From Marinicauda pacifica (GTDB lineage: Bacteria; Pseudomonadota; Alphaproteobacteria; Caulobacterales; Maricaulaceae), in the NCBI RefSeq assembly GCF_004793635.1, contig NZ_SRXV01000003.1, positions 496,001 through 560,000 of the forward strand: DNA of 64,000 bases, in the 5' to 3' direction. The notes below the pieces were generated by a model, which did no database searches, was not told the origin of the DNA, and saw only the letters and a program-made list of their open reading frames with translations. Position numbers and translations under genes: made by a program. Shown in pieces: positions 6,994 through 16,327 of this stretch. The stretch's first letter is position 1; each line of letters begins with the position of its first letter.

Positions 6994-9462
6994 ATGACAG
7001 TCTTCAAATCACTGCTTCTGATCTCGAGCGCGGGCAGCGCCATGATGATCGCCGCAGCATCCGCGCCCGCGCAGGAGACCGAGTCCGAGCAAGGACCAGA
7101 GACCACCGCGGCGCCGATCGAAACCATCACGGTCACCGCGCGCCGCCGCGCCGAGACGCTGGTCAGCGTCCCCGTCGTGGTCAGCGTGCTTGATCAGGAT
7201 GCGCTCGACCGCAACAGGGCCGACGATCTGTCGGCCATCGGCGAACTGACGCCCACAGTCGTGGTCGGCGCCTACAAATCGAACGGCGGCGGCTCGATCG
7301 CCATCCGCGGCATAAGCTCGCCCGCCAACCAGACCGGTTTCGAGCAAGCGGTCTCGGTCGCGATCGACGGCGTCCAGACCAGCGACGGCCGCATCACCCA
7401 GGCGGGCTTTTTCGATCTCCAGCAAGTCGAGGTCATGAAGGGCCCGCAGGCGCTGTTCTTCGGCAAGAACAGCCCTGCCGGCGTGATTTCCATTCAATCG
7501 GCCGGCCCGACCGAAGAGTTTTACGCCCAGGCCGGTGGCTCCTACGAATTCGTCGGCGACGAAGCGACGCTGGACGGCGTGGTCTCAGGTCCGCTGAACG
7601 ACATCTTCGCCGCGCGTGTGGCCGTCCGCTACCGCCACCTGGAAGGCTGGCTCCGCAACACCGCGCAGCCGATAGGTAATCCGTTCTATAGTCCCGCCTC
7701 AGGCGCACCGGCCGGCGCGGCGCAACTGCCCGGCGCTTCCAATTCCCGTCCCGGCGAAGAGGAGTTGCTGGGACGATTGACCGTGACCGCGGACTTCACC
7801 GAGAATTTCGACGCGAATTTCAAAATTTTCGCCAGTTCCGGCGAGGGCAGCGGTCCTGGCGTGGGCACGCAGAACATCGGTCCGTGCACCGGCCCCAATC
7901 CGCGCGTTTACGGTGTCGCCGATCCGTTCGGAGAGTGCAGCGCGGACCGCAACACCACGATCGGCGACCTTCCCGACGCGGTCGCCAGCACCATGGGCGG
8001 TTACAGGGGCGACGGCGCGCCCTACGACGAGCTCGACATCGTCACCGGAGCTCTCGACCTGAATTGGCGTTTCGGCGATCTGACGCTCGCTTCGACGACC
8101 GGTTACAACCGTTCCGAATATGAATTCCTTTCCGGGCTCGATCAGACCACATATTCCCAGCTCGCCTTCTACAACCTGCAGACCAATGAAGAGGTCAGTC
8201 AGGAATTCCGACTGAGTTCGGATTTCGCGGGGCCGCTCAACTTCATGGTCGGCGCGTATTTCCAGGCGACCGAGCTGTTCACCACCAACGACACCAAGCT
8301 CAACGACGGTTTCTACAACGCCGCTTCGGGGCGCTTCGTCACCTACCAGGACCTGGCCGTGCAGGAAGGCGACACCGCCTCGGTCTTCGCCCAGGGCATC
8401 TGGGACATAACCGACACGGTCGAATTGTCTGGCGGCCTCCGCTGGACTCACGAAACCAAGGATTTCGTCAAGGAGAACCTGTACGGCGTCGGCGGTTTCG
8501 CCACTCAGGACACCGAATTTCCCGGATCGGACACGCCGGGAGAGCTGCAGGGGCGGTTCGAGGACGACAACGTCTCTCCTGAAATCACGCTGACCTGGCG
8601 GCCCGATTCGAACCGCACCTTCTTCGTGGGTTACAAGACCGGCTACAAATCGGGCGGCTTCGGACTGACCAGCCCGATGCAGACCGGCACCCGGCTCACG
8701 GACGTCGCGTTCGGTCCCGAAACCGCCGAAGGCTTCGAAGCCGGCGCCAAGGGCGTTTTCCTGGACGGAACCGTTCAACTGAACGCGGCGGTGTTCGCCT
8801 ATGATTTCGACGATCTGCAGGTGAACACTTATGACCCCGCGCGCGTGGCCTACACGATCAACAACGCAGGCAGCGTGCGGCAGCGCGGTATCGAGATCGA
8901 CGGCGTCTGGAACCCGACAGAAAATCTGAGTCTGCGCGGCGCGATCGCTTACGTGAACGCCGAATTCCAGAACTTCACCGGGCAGTGCTACAGCTATGCC
9001 TTCCCCACCGGCACGACGCGCGACACCGCCGTTCCGCCGCCCAACTGCTCATTCGTGAACGACTCCGCGCTGACCTTGCAGCAAGATTTCGACGGTCGCG
9101 CGCCCGCACGCGCCCCGGAATGGGCTGGCAACGCGGGGTTCACCTACGATATGCCGGTGGGCGCGTTCGATCTGGCGATCAACGGCGACGCGTTCTACAG
9201 CGGCGAGTACTTCGCATCGGAGGCGATGGCGCCCAGCTCGCTGCAAGAGAGCTTCTGGCGATTGAACGCGGGCCTGAATCTCAGTCCGCGCGACGGCGAC
9301 TGGACGGTTCAGCTGATCGGCCGAAATTTGACCGACGAGTACTACCTTCAGTACGCCGCCGACCGGACCGGGGGCGCGAGCGTGCCCGGCGCCATCGGCG
9401 AACAGCGAGCCGTCGTGTCGCGCGGCCGCGAAGTGGCGCTGCAGTTCACCAAGACGTTCTGA
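6994..9462 (+). CDS. TonB-dependent outer-membrane receptor
   Basis: Outer-membrane active transporter of 822 aa. A signal peptide (MTVFKSLLL... cleaved near APA-Q) is followed by a TonB-box-like segment ETITVTARRR, a plug domain (IAIRGISS, VEVMKGPQALFFGKNS) and a beta-barrel ending in aromatic Phe (ALQFTKTF). It carries the usual Arg-rich start after the TonB box seen in receptors of sphingomonads and Hyphomonadaceae that import hydrophobic or complex organics. I chose ATG 6994 because GGGGAGGG lies 4 bases upstream and the signal peptide begins there; an in-frame extension to 6931 would give an unlikely Arg/Pro-rich leader. It is the first gene of the plus-strand catabolic operon, and its stop overlaps the next start by one base (TGATG). 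Confidence 0.93.
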   Translation: MTVFKSLLLISSAGSAMMIAAASAPAQETESEQGPETTAAPIETITVTARRRAETLVSVPVVVSVLDQDALDRNRADDLSAIGELTPTVVVGAYKSNGGGSIAIRGISSPANQTGFEQAVSVAIDGVQTSDGRITQAGFFDLQQVEVMKGPQALFFGKNSPAGVISIQSAGPTEEFYAQAGGSYEFVGDEATLDGVVSGPLNDIFAARVAVRYRHLEGWLRNTAQPIGNPFYSPASGAPAGAAQLPGASNSRPGEEELLGRLTVTADFTENFDANFKIFASSGEGSGPGVGTQNIGPCTGPNPRVYGVADPFGECSADRNTTIGDLPDAVASTMGGYRGDGAPYDELDIVTGALDLNWRFGDLTLASTTGYNRSEYEFLSGLDQTTYSQLAFYNLQTNEEVSQEFRLSSDFAGPLNFMVGAYFQATELFTTNDTKLNDGFYNAASGRFVTYQDLAVQEGDTASVFAQGIWDITDTVELSGGLRWTHETKDFVKENLYGVGGFATQDTEFPGSDTPGELQGRFEDDNVSPEITLTWRPDSNRTFFVGYKTGYKSGGFGLTSPMQTGTRLTDVAFGPETAEGFEAGAKGVFLDGTVQLNAAVFAYDFDDLQVNTYDPARVAYTINNAGSVRQRGIEIDGVWNPTENLSLRGAIAYVNAEFQNFTGQCYSYAFPTGTTRDTAVPPPNCSFVNDSALTLQQDFDGRAPARAPEWAGNAGFTYDMPVGAFDLAINGDAFYSGEYFASEAMAPSSLQESFWRLNAGLNLSPRDGDWTVQLIGRNLTDEYYLQYAADRTGGASVPGAIGEQRAVVSRGREVALQFTKTF

Positions 9463-10811
9463 TGACAGCGCGCGCCGCCGACATCGCCCCCGCCGCTCGG
9501 CCCGGGCTGGGCTACGCCTGGTATACCACCGGCGTGCTGACGGTCTGCTATACGCTGTCCTTCATCGATCGGCAGATCCTCAGCCTGCTCGTCGGCCCCA
9601 TCAAGGCGGAGTTCAACGTCTCCGATACCCAGGTCGGACTTCTGGGCGGTCTGGCGTTCGCGCTGTTTTACAGCGTGCTCAGCCTGCCCGCGGGACGGCT
9701 GGTGGACCGTTTCAACCGCCGCAACATCATCGCGGCGGGCGTGTTTTTCTGGTCGCTGATGACCGCGTTGTGCGCGGTGGTGCGTGGCTATCCCGGCCTG
9801 TTCATGGCGCGCATGGGGGTCGGTGTGGGCGAAGCCACGCTGGCGCCCGCGGCCGTTTCGATGATCTCCGACAGCTTTCCCAATGAAAAGCTGGGCGGCG
9901 CGATGAGCTTTTATGGGGTCGGCATCTATCTGGGGTCGGGCCTAGCCCTGCTCGTGGGCGGCCTGGTCGTCGAGCTCGTCACCCAAGTCCCCACGCTGAC
10001 CCTGCCCGTCTTCGGCGAGATCGCGTCATGGCGCGCGACCTTCCTGATCGTGGGCGTTCCCGGCCTCTTGATGGCGCTTTGGGTGCTGACACTGAAAGAG
10101 CCGCCTCGAAAGCGCGCGCTTCTGGCGCAGGACGGCGCGGCGGCGCGCCTGAACATCGCGGACACAATCGTGGAGGTGCGCAGGCGCTGGGTGCCGGTTG
10201 GCTCCATCGCTCTGGGACTGATGTTTCAGGCGATCGCCCTTTACGCCTTCATGCTTTGGTCGCCGGGGGTCCTGCAGCGGTCCTTCGACTGGGCGCCTCA
10301 GCAGACCGGTCTGGTCATGGGCGTGCTCGTGCTGACTTGCGGCAGCTTGGGGATGCTCGCAGGCGGCCGACTGAGCGACCAGGGCCTGATCGGGGGCCAT
10401 CGCGACGGCGCCTTGCGCGTGGCGTGCTACAGCTCGGTGGTCGGCACCGCCGCCTTCGTCGGCCTTGTCTGGGCGCAGGGCGAGTCCGCGTCCGCCACCG
10501 TGGCCGCGTTCGCGGTGGGCGTGTTCCTGCTCGCGATGCCGGCTGGGAGCTGCTATGCGGCCTCGCAGATGGTGCTGCCCAACCAGGTACGGGGCCAGGC
10601 CTTGGCTCTGATCCTGTTTATCGCCAATCTGGGCGGCCTGACGCTCGGCCCGCTCCTGCCAGGCCTGCTGAACGATTTCGTGTTCGGCTCCGAATCCGCT
10701 CTCGGACTATCGCTGGGCCTTACGCTTTCGGGCTCGACATTGTTCGCGGCGCTGTCTTTCGGTTGGGGCCGGAGCGAATATCGCCGCCATCACGAAGCGC
10801 TCAATCCCTGA
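9462..10811 (+). CDS. MFS transporter
   Basis: 449-aa inner-membrane carrier of the major facilitator superfamily with about 12 hydrophobic segments. The loop 2-3 signature GRLVDRFNRRN is clear, and the N-terminal FIDRQILSLLVGPIKAEFN block is typical of the spinster-like/organic-anion carriers that accompany TonB receptors in catabolic clusters. The reading frame is open back to 8985, but that part lies inside the receptor gene in another frame; the ATG at 9462 overlapping the receptor stop (TGATG) is the sensible start. It presumably moves the receptor substrate, or its first product, across the inner membrane. Confidence 0.9.
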   Translation: MTARAADIAPAARPGLGYAWYTTGVLTVCYTLSFIDRQILSLLVGPIKAEFNVSDTQVGLLGGLAFALFYSVLSLPAGRLVDRFNRRNIIAAGVFFWSLMTALCAVVRGYPGLFMARMGVGVGEATLAPAAVSMISDSFPNEKLGGAMSFYGVGIYLGSGLALLVGGLVVELVTQVPTLTLPVFGEIASWRATFLIVGVPGLLMALWVLTLKEPPRKRALLAQDGAAARLNIADTIVEVRRRWVPVGSIALGLMFQAIALYAFMLWSPGVLQRSFDWAPQQTGLVMGVLVLTCGSLGMLAGGRLSDQGLIGGHRDGALRVACYSSVVGTAAFVGLVWAQGESASATVAAFAVGVFLLAMPAGSCYAASQMVLPNQVRGQALALILFIANLGGLTLGPLLPGLLNDFVFGSESALGLSLGLTLSGSTLFAALSFGWGRSEYRRHHEALNP

Positions 10812-10850
10812 ACCAGCGCCGGACGCAGAACACGAGACACCGCACCGCCC

Positions 10851-12539
10851 ATGGCCTCCACCGTCGCAGACCGCCAAGCCGCTCTCACCGCCCGTTTCCC
10901 GCAATGGGAAGCGCGAACCCTGTTTGGAATGCTGGAGCGGATCGCGAAAGAATTTCCCGATCGGCCCTATCTGATCGCCGATGAGCGTACATGGAGCTAC
11001 GCCGAGGTTCTCGATTGGGCCCGGCGCATCGCCGGCGGCCTGATCGAGGCGGGCGTGCGGCCCGGCGAGCATGTCGCGCTGGTCATGGCCAACTATCCGA
11101 CGTTCGCCGCGCTGAAGTACGCGGTGTCCGCGGTCGGCGCGGTGGCGGTCCCCGTCAACATTCTCAACCGCCGCGACGAGCTGGGCTATGTCCTGCGTCA
11201 GTCCCGGGCTGCGATGCTGGTGACGATGGATCGGTTCCGCGACCTAGACTACCTCGCCATGCTCGACGAACTCGCGCCGGGCTGGGAAACCGGCGGCGGC
11301 GGCGAAGCGTTGCCCGACCTGCGCTCGGTCGCCGTGTTCCGCGGCGAAGGCGAAGGCCGTCCCGGCGCGGCGCGCTTCGACGAGCTGGACGCCGAGCCCG
11401 GCGCCCTGCCCGCCGTCGACCCGCACGGACCGGCCGACATTGTTTACACTTCCGGCACCACCGGGCCTCCCAAGGGCGTGCTGCTCACCCACGACATGCT
11501 CAATCGAGCCGCGTTCGGCAGCGCTTACGCCCGCGCCTTCGAGGACGGGCGGCGGATCCAGTTCTCGCTGCCGATGAACCATGTCTACGGGTATGTCGAA
11601 GGCCTGCTCGCCGCGATTTTCGTTGGCGGGGCCATCGTGCCCCATCTGAAATTCGACGCCGCCGCGACGCTGCGCGCGGTCGAGCAGCACAAGGTCAGCG
11701 ACCTTCTGCTGATCCCGACCATGACCATGGCGGTGCTCGACGCGCTGGACGAACTGAAAACCGACACCTCTTCGCTGCGCGCGATGCTGTCTTCGGGCGG
11801 TCGCACGCCGCCGGGTCTGTGGGACCGGATCCTGAACGCCTTCGCCGGAATCGAGATCACCACCGGGTACGGCATGAGCGAGTGCACCGCCTCGACCACC
11901 GTGACGCGGCCCGATGATCCGACGGAAAGGCTGAAGACCACCAACGGCCGCCTGCGCGACGTCGGTCCGGCGGGCGACCCTTCGATCGTCGGCCGCCTGG
12001 TCGATTACCGCGTGGTCGATCCGTCCACCGGCGCGGTCCTTCCCGCGGGGGAGGTCGGCGAGCTGATGGCCAAGGGGCCCGGCGTCACGAGCGGCTATTA
12101 CGACAAGCCGGAAGTCACCGCTGAAGCGTTCGACGCGCAGGGCTGGCTCCACACCGGCGATCTGGGGCGGATTGACGCGGACGGCTATCTGACGCTGGTG
12201 GGCCGGGTGAAGGAATCTTATCGCTGCGGCGGCGAACAGGTGACCCCTTCGGAGATCGAAGACGTGCTGATGACCCACCCCGGCGTCGCTCAGGCCCATG
12301 TGGCACCGGTGCCCGACGACCGGATGGGCGAGGTCGGCGTTGCCTTCATCGTTCCCAATCACGGCGCGGCGCCGGACGCGCCGGACCTGACCGAATGGTG
12401 CGCACAGCGCCTCGCCCGGTTCAAAGTGCCCCGCCACATATTGAGTATCAAAGCCGAGGAGGTGCCGCTGACCGCCTCGGGGCGGCCGCGCAAATTCCTG
12501 CTGAGCGAACTAGCCTGTGAAAGGCTGGACCTGTCATGA
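10851..12539 (+). CDS. Acyl-CoA synthetase (AMP-forming ligase)
   Basis: ANL-superfamily ligase of 562 aa that would activate a carboxylate to its acyl-CoA. Motifs visible: the P-loop YTSGTTGPPKG, the aromatic/linker TTGYGMSE, the ATP-binding HTGDLG, the hinge region VGRVKESYRCGGEQV and a C-terminal lysine in ASGRPRKF. That last segment has Pro-Arg-Lys where many ligases read GKI(L/V)R, so the catalytic lysine placement is slightly unusual. It follows the MFS gene by 39 bases and overlaps the SDR gene (ATGA). In context it activates the acid released by the monooxygenase/esterase pair. Confidence 0.9.
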   Translation: MASTVADRQAALTARFPQWEARTLFGMLERIAKEFPDRPYLIADERTWSYAEVLDWARRIAGGLIEAGVRPGEHVALVMANYPTFAALKYAVSAVGAVAVPVNILNRRDELGYVLRQSRAAMLVTMDRFRDLDYLAMLDELAPGWETGGGGEALPDLRSVAVFRGEGEGRPGAARFDELDAEPGALPAVDPHGPADIVYTSGTTGPPKGVLLTHDMLNRAAFGSAYARAFEDGRRIQFSLPMNHVYGYVEGLLAAIFVGGAIVPHLKFDAAATLRAVEQHKVSDLLLIPTMTMAVLDALDELKTDTSSLRAMLSSGGRTPPGLWDRILNAFAGIEITTGYGMSECTASTTVTRPDDPTERLKTTNGRLRDVGPAGDPSIVGRLVDYRVVDPSTGAVLPAGEVGELMAKGPGVTSGYYDKPEVTAEAFDAQGWLHTGDLGRIDADGYLTLVGRVKESYRCGGEQVTPSEIEDVLMTHPGVAQAHVAPVPDDRMGEVGVAFIVPNHGAAPDAPDLTEWCAQRLARFKVPRHILSIKAEEVPLTASGRPRKFLLSELACERLDLS

Positions 12540-13294
12540 CCACCCGCGCTCGCGTCGCCATCGTGACCGGAGCCGCCCGCGGCATCGGCGCGGCCATCGC
12601 CGAACGACTCGCGCGGGACGGCTGCGATCTCGCATTGCTGGACCTCGACTCGCAGGCCTGCGCGCAGACCGCGGCGGCGGTTCGGGCCGCCGGACGGCGG
12701 GCCGAGGCGATCACCGTGAACGTCGCCGACGAAGCCTCGGTGGCGCGCGCGGCCGCCGAGGTTCAAGACGCGCTCGGCCCGCCCGCGGTGCTGGTGAACA
12801 ATGCCGGCGTGCTCCGCGAGAAAACACTGTCGAAAATGACGCTTGAGGACTGGCAGCTGGTTCAGGACGTCAATTTGTGCGGCGCCTTTCTGATGTGTCG
12901 GGCCGTGCAGGGCGCGATGAAGCAGGCCGGACACGGCCGCATCGTGAACCTGTCGAGCATCGCGGCGCTGGGCGCGTTCGGCCAGGCCAATTACGCCGCA
13001 GCGAAGGCCGGTCTGATCGGCTTCACCAGAGCGCTCGCTCTGGAGCTGGGCCGGAACGGGATCACCGCGAACGCGGTCGCGCCCGGCTTCGTGGCGACCG
13101 CCATGACCGAAGGGGTGGCCGAGCGCATGGGCATGGACTTTGACGCTATGGTGGCCGAAGCGGTCAAGGACATTCCCGCGGGTCGGCCGGGCGAGCCCGA
13201 GGACATCGCGAACGCGGTGTCCTTCTTCGCCGACGCGCGCGCGGGCTTCGTGAACGGCCAAGTGCTCTACGTGGCGGGCGGCCCCCGCGGTTGA
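12536..13294 (+). CDS. Short-chain dehydrogenase/reductase, FabG-like
   Basis: Classical SDR of 252 aa: cofactor motif TGAARGIG near residue 11, NNAG, the catalytic Ser in NLSSIAALG, and YAAAK. The first acidic residue after beta-2 (LLDLDSQA) suggests NAD preference. Its start overlaps the ligase stop by 4 bases. Possible roles in this cluster are oxidising an alcohol released by the esterase or the 3-hydroxyacyl-CoA intermediate of chain shortening; sequence alone does not decide. Confidence 0.9.
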   Translation: MTTRARVAIVTGAARGIGAAIAERLARDGCDLALLDLDSQACAQTAAAVRAAGRRAEAITVNVADEASVARAAAEVQDALGPPAVLVNNAGVLREKTLSKMTLEDWQLVQDVNLCGAFLMCRAVQGAMKQAGHGRIVNLSSIAALGAFGQANYAAAKAGLIGFTRALALELGRNGITANAVAPGFVATAMTEGVAERMGMDFDAMVAEAVKDIPAGRPGEPEDIANAVSFFADARAGFVNGQVLYVAGGPRG

Positions 13295-13339
13295 ACCGCG
13301 GAGTTGGCGATTGTCGCAACGCTTGGTAAGCACGACGCC

Positions 13340-14008
13340 ATGAAGGCCGATCCCGACACCAACGAAACCAGCGGACTGGGCAGGCGCCGCGGCAACGCCC
13401 GCGAAGAAAGCTCCGCGACCTATCAGCGGCGTCGGCGGGAAATCGCCGAAGCGGCGGTGCGCGTGTTCGACCGGCTGGGGCTGCAGGGCGCGAGCATCAG
13501 CGCGGTCGCGGCCGAGCTGGGGATCAATCGCGCCTCTATCTATTATTACATTTCTTCCAAGGAGGAGCTGTTCGACGAGGTCCTGCGCGCGGTCGCCGAG
13601 CGCAACAGGATCATGGCCGCGGAGATCGCCGCCAGCGACCTGCCGCCGCCCGACAAGCTGCGCAAGCTCATCGTGGAGATCATGGTCTCCTACGGCGAAC
13701 ACTACCCCCTGCTTTACATCTATATACGAGAAAATCTGAGCCAGGTCTCCGATCGCCGGACCGGCTGGTCGAAGGACATGCGCGACATCAACCGGACGAT
13801 CGAGAACGCCTTCATCCACATCATCGAGCAAGGCTACGCCGACGGCAGTCTGCGCGATATCGGTCCGCCGAAAGTGATCGCGTTCGGCATGCTGGGAGTC
13901 GTGGGCTGGACCCATCGTTGGTTCCGCCCCGCCACCGCCGAGCATTCCGCCAGGGAGATCGGGGAGACCTACGCCGAGATGATGATATCGGGGATGCGCG
14001 CGAACTGA
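13340..14008 (+). CDS. TetR/AcrR-family regulator of the catabolic cluster (probable)
   Basis: 222-aa TetR-family repressor. The helix-turn-helix is in ISAVAAELGINRASIYYYISSKEEL (roughly residues 45-70 in pieces), followed by a ligand-binding domain. The frame is open back to a TTG at 13304, but I prefer the ATG at 13340 because it gives a normal N-terminal arm. It sits 45 bases after the SDR stop and is likely the last gene of the operon. Regulation of the sites at 857-874 and 6859-6897 is inferred from proximity and from the operator-like inverted repeats; I see no such site directly upstream of this gene. Confidence 0.87.
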   Translation: MKADPDTNETSGLGRRRGNAREESSATYQRRRREIAEAAVRVFDRLGLQGASISAVAAELGINRASIYYYISSKEELFDEVLRAVAERNRIMAAEIAASDLPPPDKLRKLIVEIMVSYGEHYPLLYIYIRENLSQVSDRRTGWSKDMRDINRTIENAFIHIIEQGYADGSLRDIGPPKVIAFGMLGVVGWTHRWFRPATAEHSAREIGETYAEMMISGMRAN

Positions 14009-14037
14009 TTGACGCTTCAACGCTTGAGCCAAGCTGA

Positions 14038-14054
14038 CCGGTCTGTCCGACCGG
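14038..14054 (+). terminator. Weak hairpin after the TetR gene
   Basis: CCGGTC and GACCGG form a perfect 6-bp stem around a 5-base loop 30 bases after the TetR stop. No T-run follows, so termination by the intrinsic mechanism is uncertain. Confidence 0.3.
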
Positions 14055-14130
14055 GTCCTCATCCCTGTTCAACACGCTCTCAGCCGGAACAAATTAATCC
14101 AACGCCTTAGCAGGTCGCGCACCGGAGACG

Positions 14131-14200
14131 CGCCTACATCAGGATTCGGACCTGCGACCTCTGCCTTCGGAGCACATCGCTTTGCGCATTAAACCACGGC
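14131..14200 (-). pseudogene. tRNA-Arg-like relic (CCG anticodon region)
   Basis: Read on the minus strand, CTCCGAAGGCAGAGGTCGCA followed by GGTCCGAATCCTG resembles the anticodon loop (CCG), variable loop and T-arm of an alphaproteobacterial tRNA-Arg. It is not a working tRNA: the anticodon stem has two mismatched pairs, the T-stem keeps only about four pairs, and the 5' acceptor strand does not match the 3' side. It may be a tRNA gene fragment left by an integration event at the border between the catabolic island and the next genes. The resemblance is by eye. Confidence 0.42.
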
Positions 14201-14268
14201 TGCTGGAACCCAGTCTAGGAAGGGTGAATCACGCCTTCTGAAAAAAATGAATCAAAGGCTCTGAAATC

Positions 14269-14517
14269 TCACAGCCAGGTCAGCGCCCCGCTCTCATAGC
14301 CCTTGAATTTCGGTGCGGCGTCCAGCGGCGCGACCAGCAGGGCCTCGGGCGCGCAGGCGCGCTTGATGGCGTGATAGACCTGCGACCTCGTCGCGCCGGT
14401 CTGGATCAGGAACAGGCCGGGGCCGAGCGCGAACACGTCATCGCCCGGCGGCCGCTCGCAGTTGGTGCCGTGCCAGTGCACGAGATAGAGGCAGGCCGGT
14501 TCGTCCATCACGGGCAT
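14269..14517 (-). CDS. Small protein of unknown function
   Basis: 82-aa protein (from the ATG at 14517) that I do not recognise. It is rich in hydrophobic and aromatic residues at the N-terminus (CLYLVHWHG) with a Cys-rich first half (three Cys in all) and no signal peptide or clear membrane span. It lies 8 bases after the stop of the SDR gene in the same orientation, so it is probably co-transcribed. TGAGG about 10 bases upstream can serve as ribosome-binding site. A longer frame to 14571 would overlap the SDR gene and is less likely. Confidence 0.6.
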   Translation of the reverse strand: MPVMDEPACLYLVHWHGTNCERPPGDDVFALGPGLFLIQTGATRSQVYHAIKRACAPEALLVAPLDAAPKFKGYESGALTWL

Positions 14518-14525
14518 GGCGCGCC

Positions 14526-15428
14526 TCAGCTGATCGGCTTGCCGCCGGTAATGCCGATGATCTCGCCGCACACATAGCTGGATTCCGGCGAAGCGAGATA
14601 GACGAAGGCGGGCGCCAGCTCGGCCGGCTGGCCGGGCCGGCCCATCGGCGTGCCCTTGCCGAATTCCTCCACCTTGTCCTGCGTCTGCCCGCCCGAGGGC
14701 TGGAGCGGGGTCCAGAACGGGCCGGGCGCAATGCCGTTCACGCGGACGCCCTGTTCGATCGCGCCCTGGGCCAGCGCCTCGGTGAAGCCGCGAATGGCAA
14801 ACTTGGTGGTGGCGTAGTCCAGCAGGTAGGGGGCGGGCGAAAAGCCCTGGTTGGACGTCACGGTAATGATGGCCGAGCCCGCCGGCATCACCTTCAGGGC
14901 CGCCTTGGTCAGCCAGAACAGGGCATAGATATTCGTCTGCACCGTCTCGTCGAACTGCTCGTCGGAAATCTCTTCGATGCCCGGCTGACGCACCTGCTTG
15001 CCGGCATTGGCGACCAGAATGTCCAGCCCGCCCATCGCCTCGCGCGCCTGCTCGATCAGCGCGCGGCAGAACGCCTTGTCCTTCAGGTCGCCCGGCAGGC
15101 GGTGGATCGTCCCGCCCTCGTCCTCGATCAGGCGGGCGAGCGAGGCGGCATCCTCCTCCTCGGCGTCGAGATAATTGATCGCGACCTCGGCCCCCTCGCG
15201 CGCATAGGCAATGGCCACGGCCCGCCCGATCCCGGAATCCCCGCCGGTAATCAGCGCCTTGCGCCCTTTCAGCCGACCGTTGCCCACATAGCTCTCCTCG
15301 CCATGGTCGGGGCGCGGCTCCATCTCCTCGGTAAAGCCCGGCTTGTCCTGCGGCTGGCGCGGAAACGGCGGCGCGGGATACATCGTACGCGGATCGCGCA
15401 GGCTCGCATCAAAGCGGTCATCGGCCAT
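14526..15428 (-). CDS. SDR-family oxidoreductase, YghA/YdaD stress-type
   Basis: 300-aa short-chain dehydrogenase with the long N-terminal arm (PPFPRQPQDKPG) typical of the YghA/YhxC/YdaD general-stress group. The cofactor motif is TGGDSGIGRA, with NAG, a catalytic Ser in VTSNQG and YATTK. These enzymes reduce aldehydes or ketones and are often stress-induced, though physiological substrates are poorly defined. It heads a two-gene unit with the 82-aa unknown protein. Codon use is strongly GC-biased, unlike the neighbouring restriction cassette. Confidence 0.9.
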   Translation of the reverse strand: MADDRFDASLRDPRTMYPAPPFPRQPQDKPGFTEEMEPRPDHGEESYVGNGRLKGRKALITGGDSGIGRAVAIAYAREGAEVAINYLDAEEEDAASLARLIEDEGGTIHRLPGDLKDKAFCRALIEQAREAMGGLDILVANAGKQVRQPGIEEISDEQFDETVQTNIYALFWLTKAALKVMPAGSAIITVTSNQGFSPAPYLLDYATTKFAIRGFTEALAQGAIEQGVRVNGIAPGPFWTPLQPSGGQTQDKVEEFGKGTPMGRPGQPAELAPAFVYLASPESSYVCGEIIGITGGKPIS

Positions 15429-15535
15429 GTCGGTCTCTCTTCACATCGCGGTCGGGGACATGGCGATAACCGGCGAGAGCCGGGAGAGTTCCGGGGGGGC
15501 GGTGTGGCAGATGGGGAGGCGGAGAAAGCCCGCCT

Positions 15536-16327
15536 CTAGTCTTGGTAGTTCCGCAGCATTTTCTGGTCGAGGTCCGATGCCGGAACAAGTCTATAGTGCC
15601 GCTCGTCCACGACCTGTATCTCATCGCCCGACAGCGTGAGTTCGAACAGCGCGACGTTACCATCCTCCATAAACTGAGCAGCGATCGCTCGGCAACGTAG
15701 GCCGTTGAATTTCTCTTCGACAAAACGAATATCCTGGGTCGTTTGCACGACCCCAATCTGGTCCTTCCCACCCTTCGCCTGAACCGGAATGACGTAATGG
15801 CATCCACGTTTGTCCAGGCCTATGTAAAGTTCATCTATTTCGATTTGACCGATATCCTTCACTGTGGTGCGAAGGTGGTTTTGCAGACTGTAGGTAGTTA
15901 GGCCCAAGAACGTGTCAATCAGACGGTTATATCGCACGATCGCCAGCAGTGCCTGTTCATCGTCCAGCGCATAAGCTCGGATCATTTCCGGCGTTGAATC
16001 GGGGATGTCGATTTTGACCAATTCCGAACGTGGAACGATCCGCGTCTCTTTAACCAGACGGAACCGGTAACGGCTTCGGCCGGCGCCCTCGATAATCCAT
16101 TCTTGTCCCTCCGGCTGGGTAGTAAGGATCGTATCGGGGAGAGCGCGGCGGTAGCGGAAGGAATACGGGACGTCGCCGATATTTTTCACCGACTGGAAGC
16201 CAAGCGCGGGAGCGGCTTCTTCAAGCTCTTCGCGTGCAAACTCGAAATCCGTCAGCCCATCCTCATAATGGTCGAAGAATATTTGTTCGATCAGCTGTGC
16301 GTATCGATTCTGCCTACGTTTAGCCAT
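15536..16327 (-). CDS. Type II restriction endonuclease (candidate, PD-(D/E)xK variant)
   Basis: 263-aa protein encoded directly after a C5 methyltransferase; its ATG overlaps the methyltransferase stop by 8 bases, so the two are translationally coupled. A segment with Glu166 in IDELYIGLD and Gln183-Ala-Lys185 in IPVQAKGGKD has the spacing of a PD-(D/E)xK nuclease core with Gln in place of the central acid, a variant known in some type II enzymes. I cannot name the recognition site. The frame is open to 16390, but that part is inside the methyltransferase gene. Base composition is lower in GC than the flanks (a sampled line at 15841 is 28 of 60). Confidence 0.75.
   Translation of the reverse strand: MAKRRQNRYAQLIEQIFFDHYEDGLTDFEFAREELEEAAPALGFQSVKNIGDVPYSFRYRRALPDTILTTQPEGQEWIIEGAGRSRYRFRLVKETRIVPRSELVKIDIPDSTPEMIRAYALDDEQALLAIVRYNRLIDTFLGLTTYSLQNHLRTTVKDIGQIEIDELYIGLDKRGCHYVIPVQAKGGKDQIGVVQTTQDIRFVEEKFNGLRCRAIAAQFMEDGNVALFELTLSGDEIQVVDERHYRLVPASDLDQKMLRNYQD

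Noticed and set aside
8985..9461. N-terminal extension of the MFS transporter back to 8985
   Set aside because: This part is Arg-rich, out of frame inside the TonB receptor gene, and the MFS start overlapping the receptor stop is typical of an operon.
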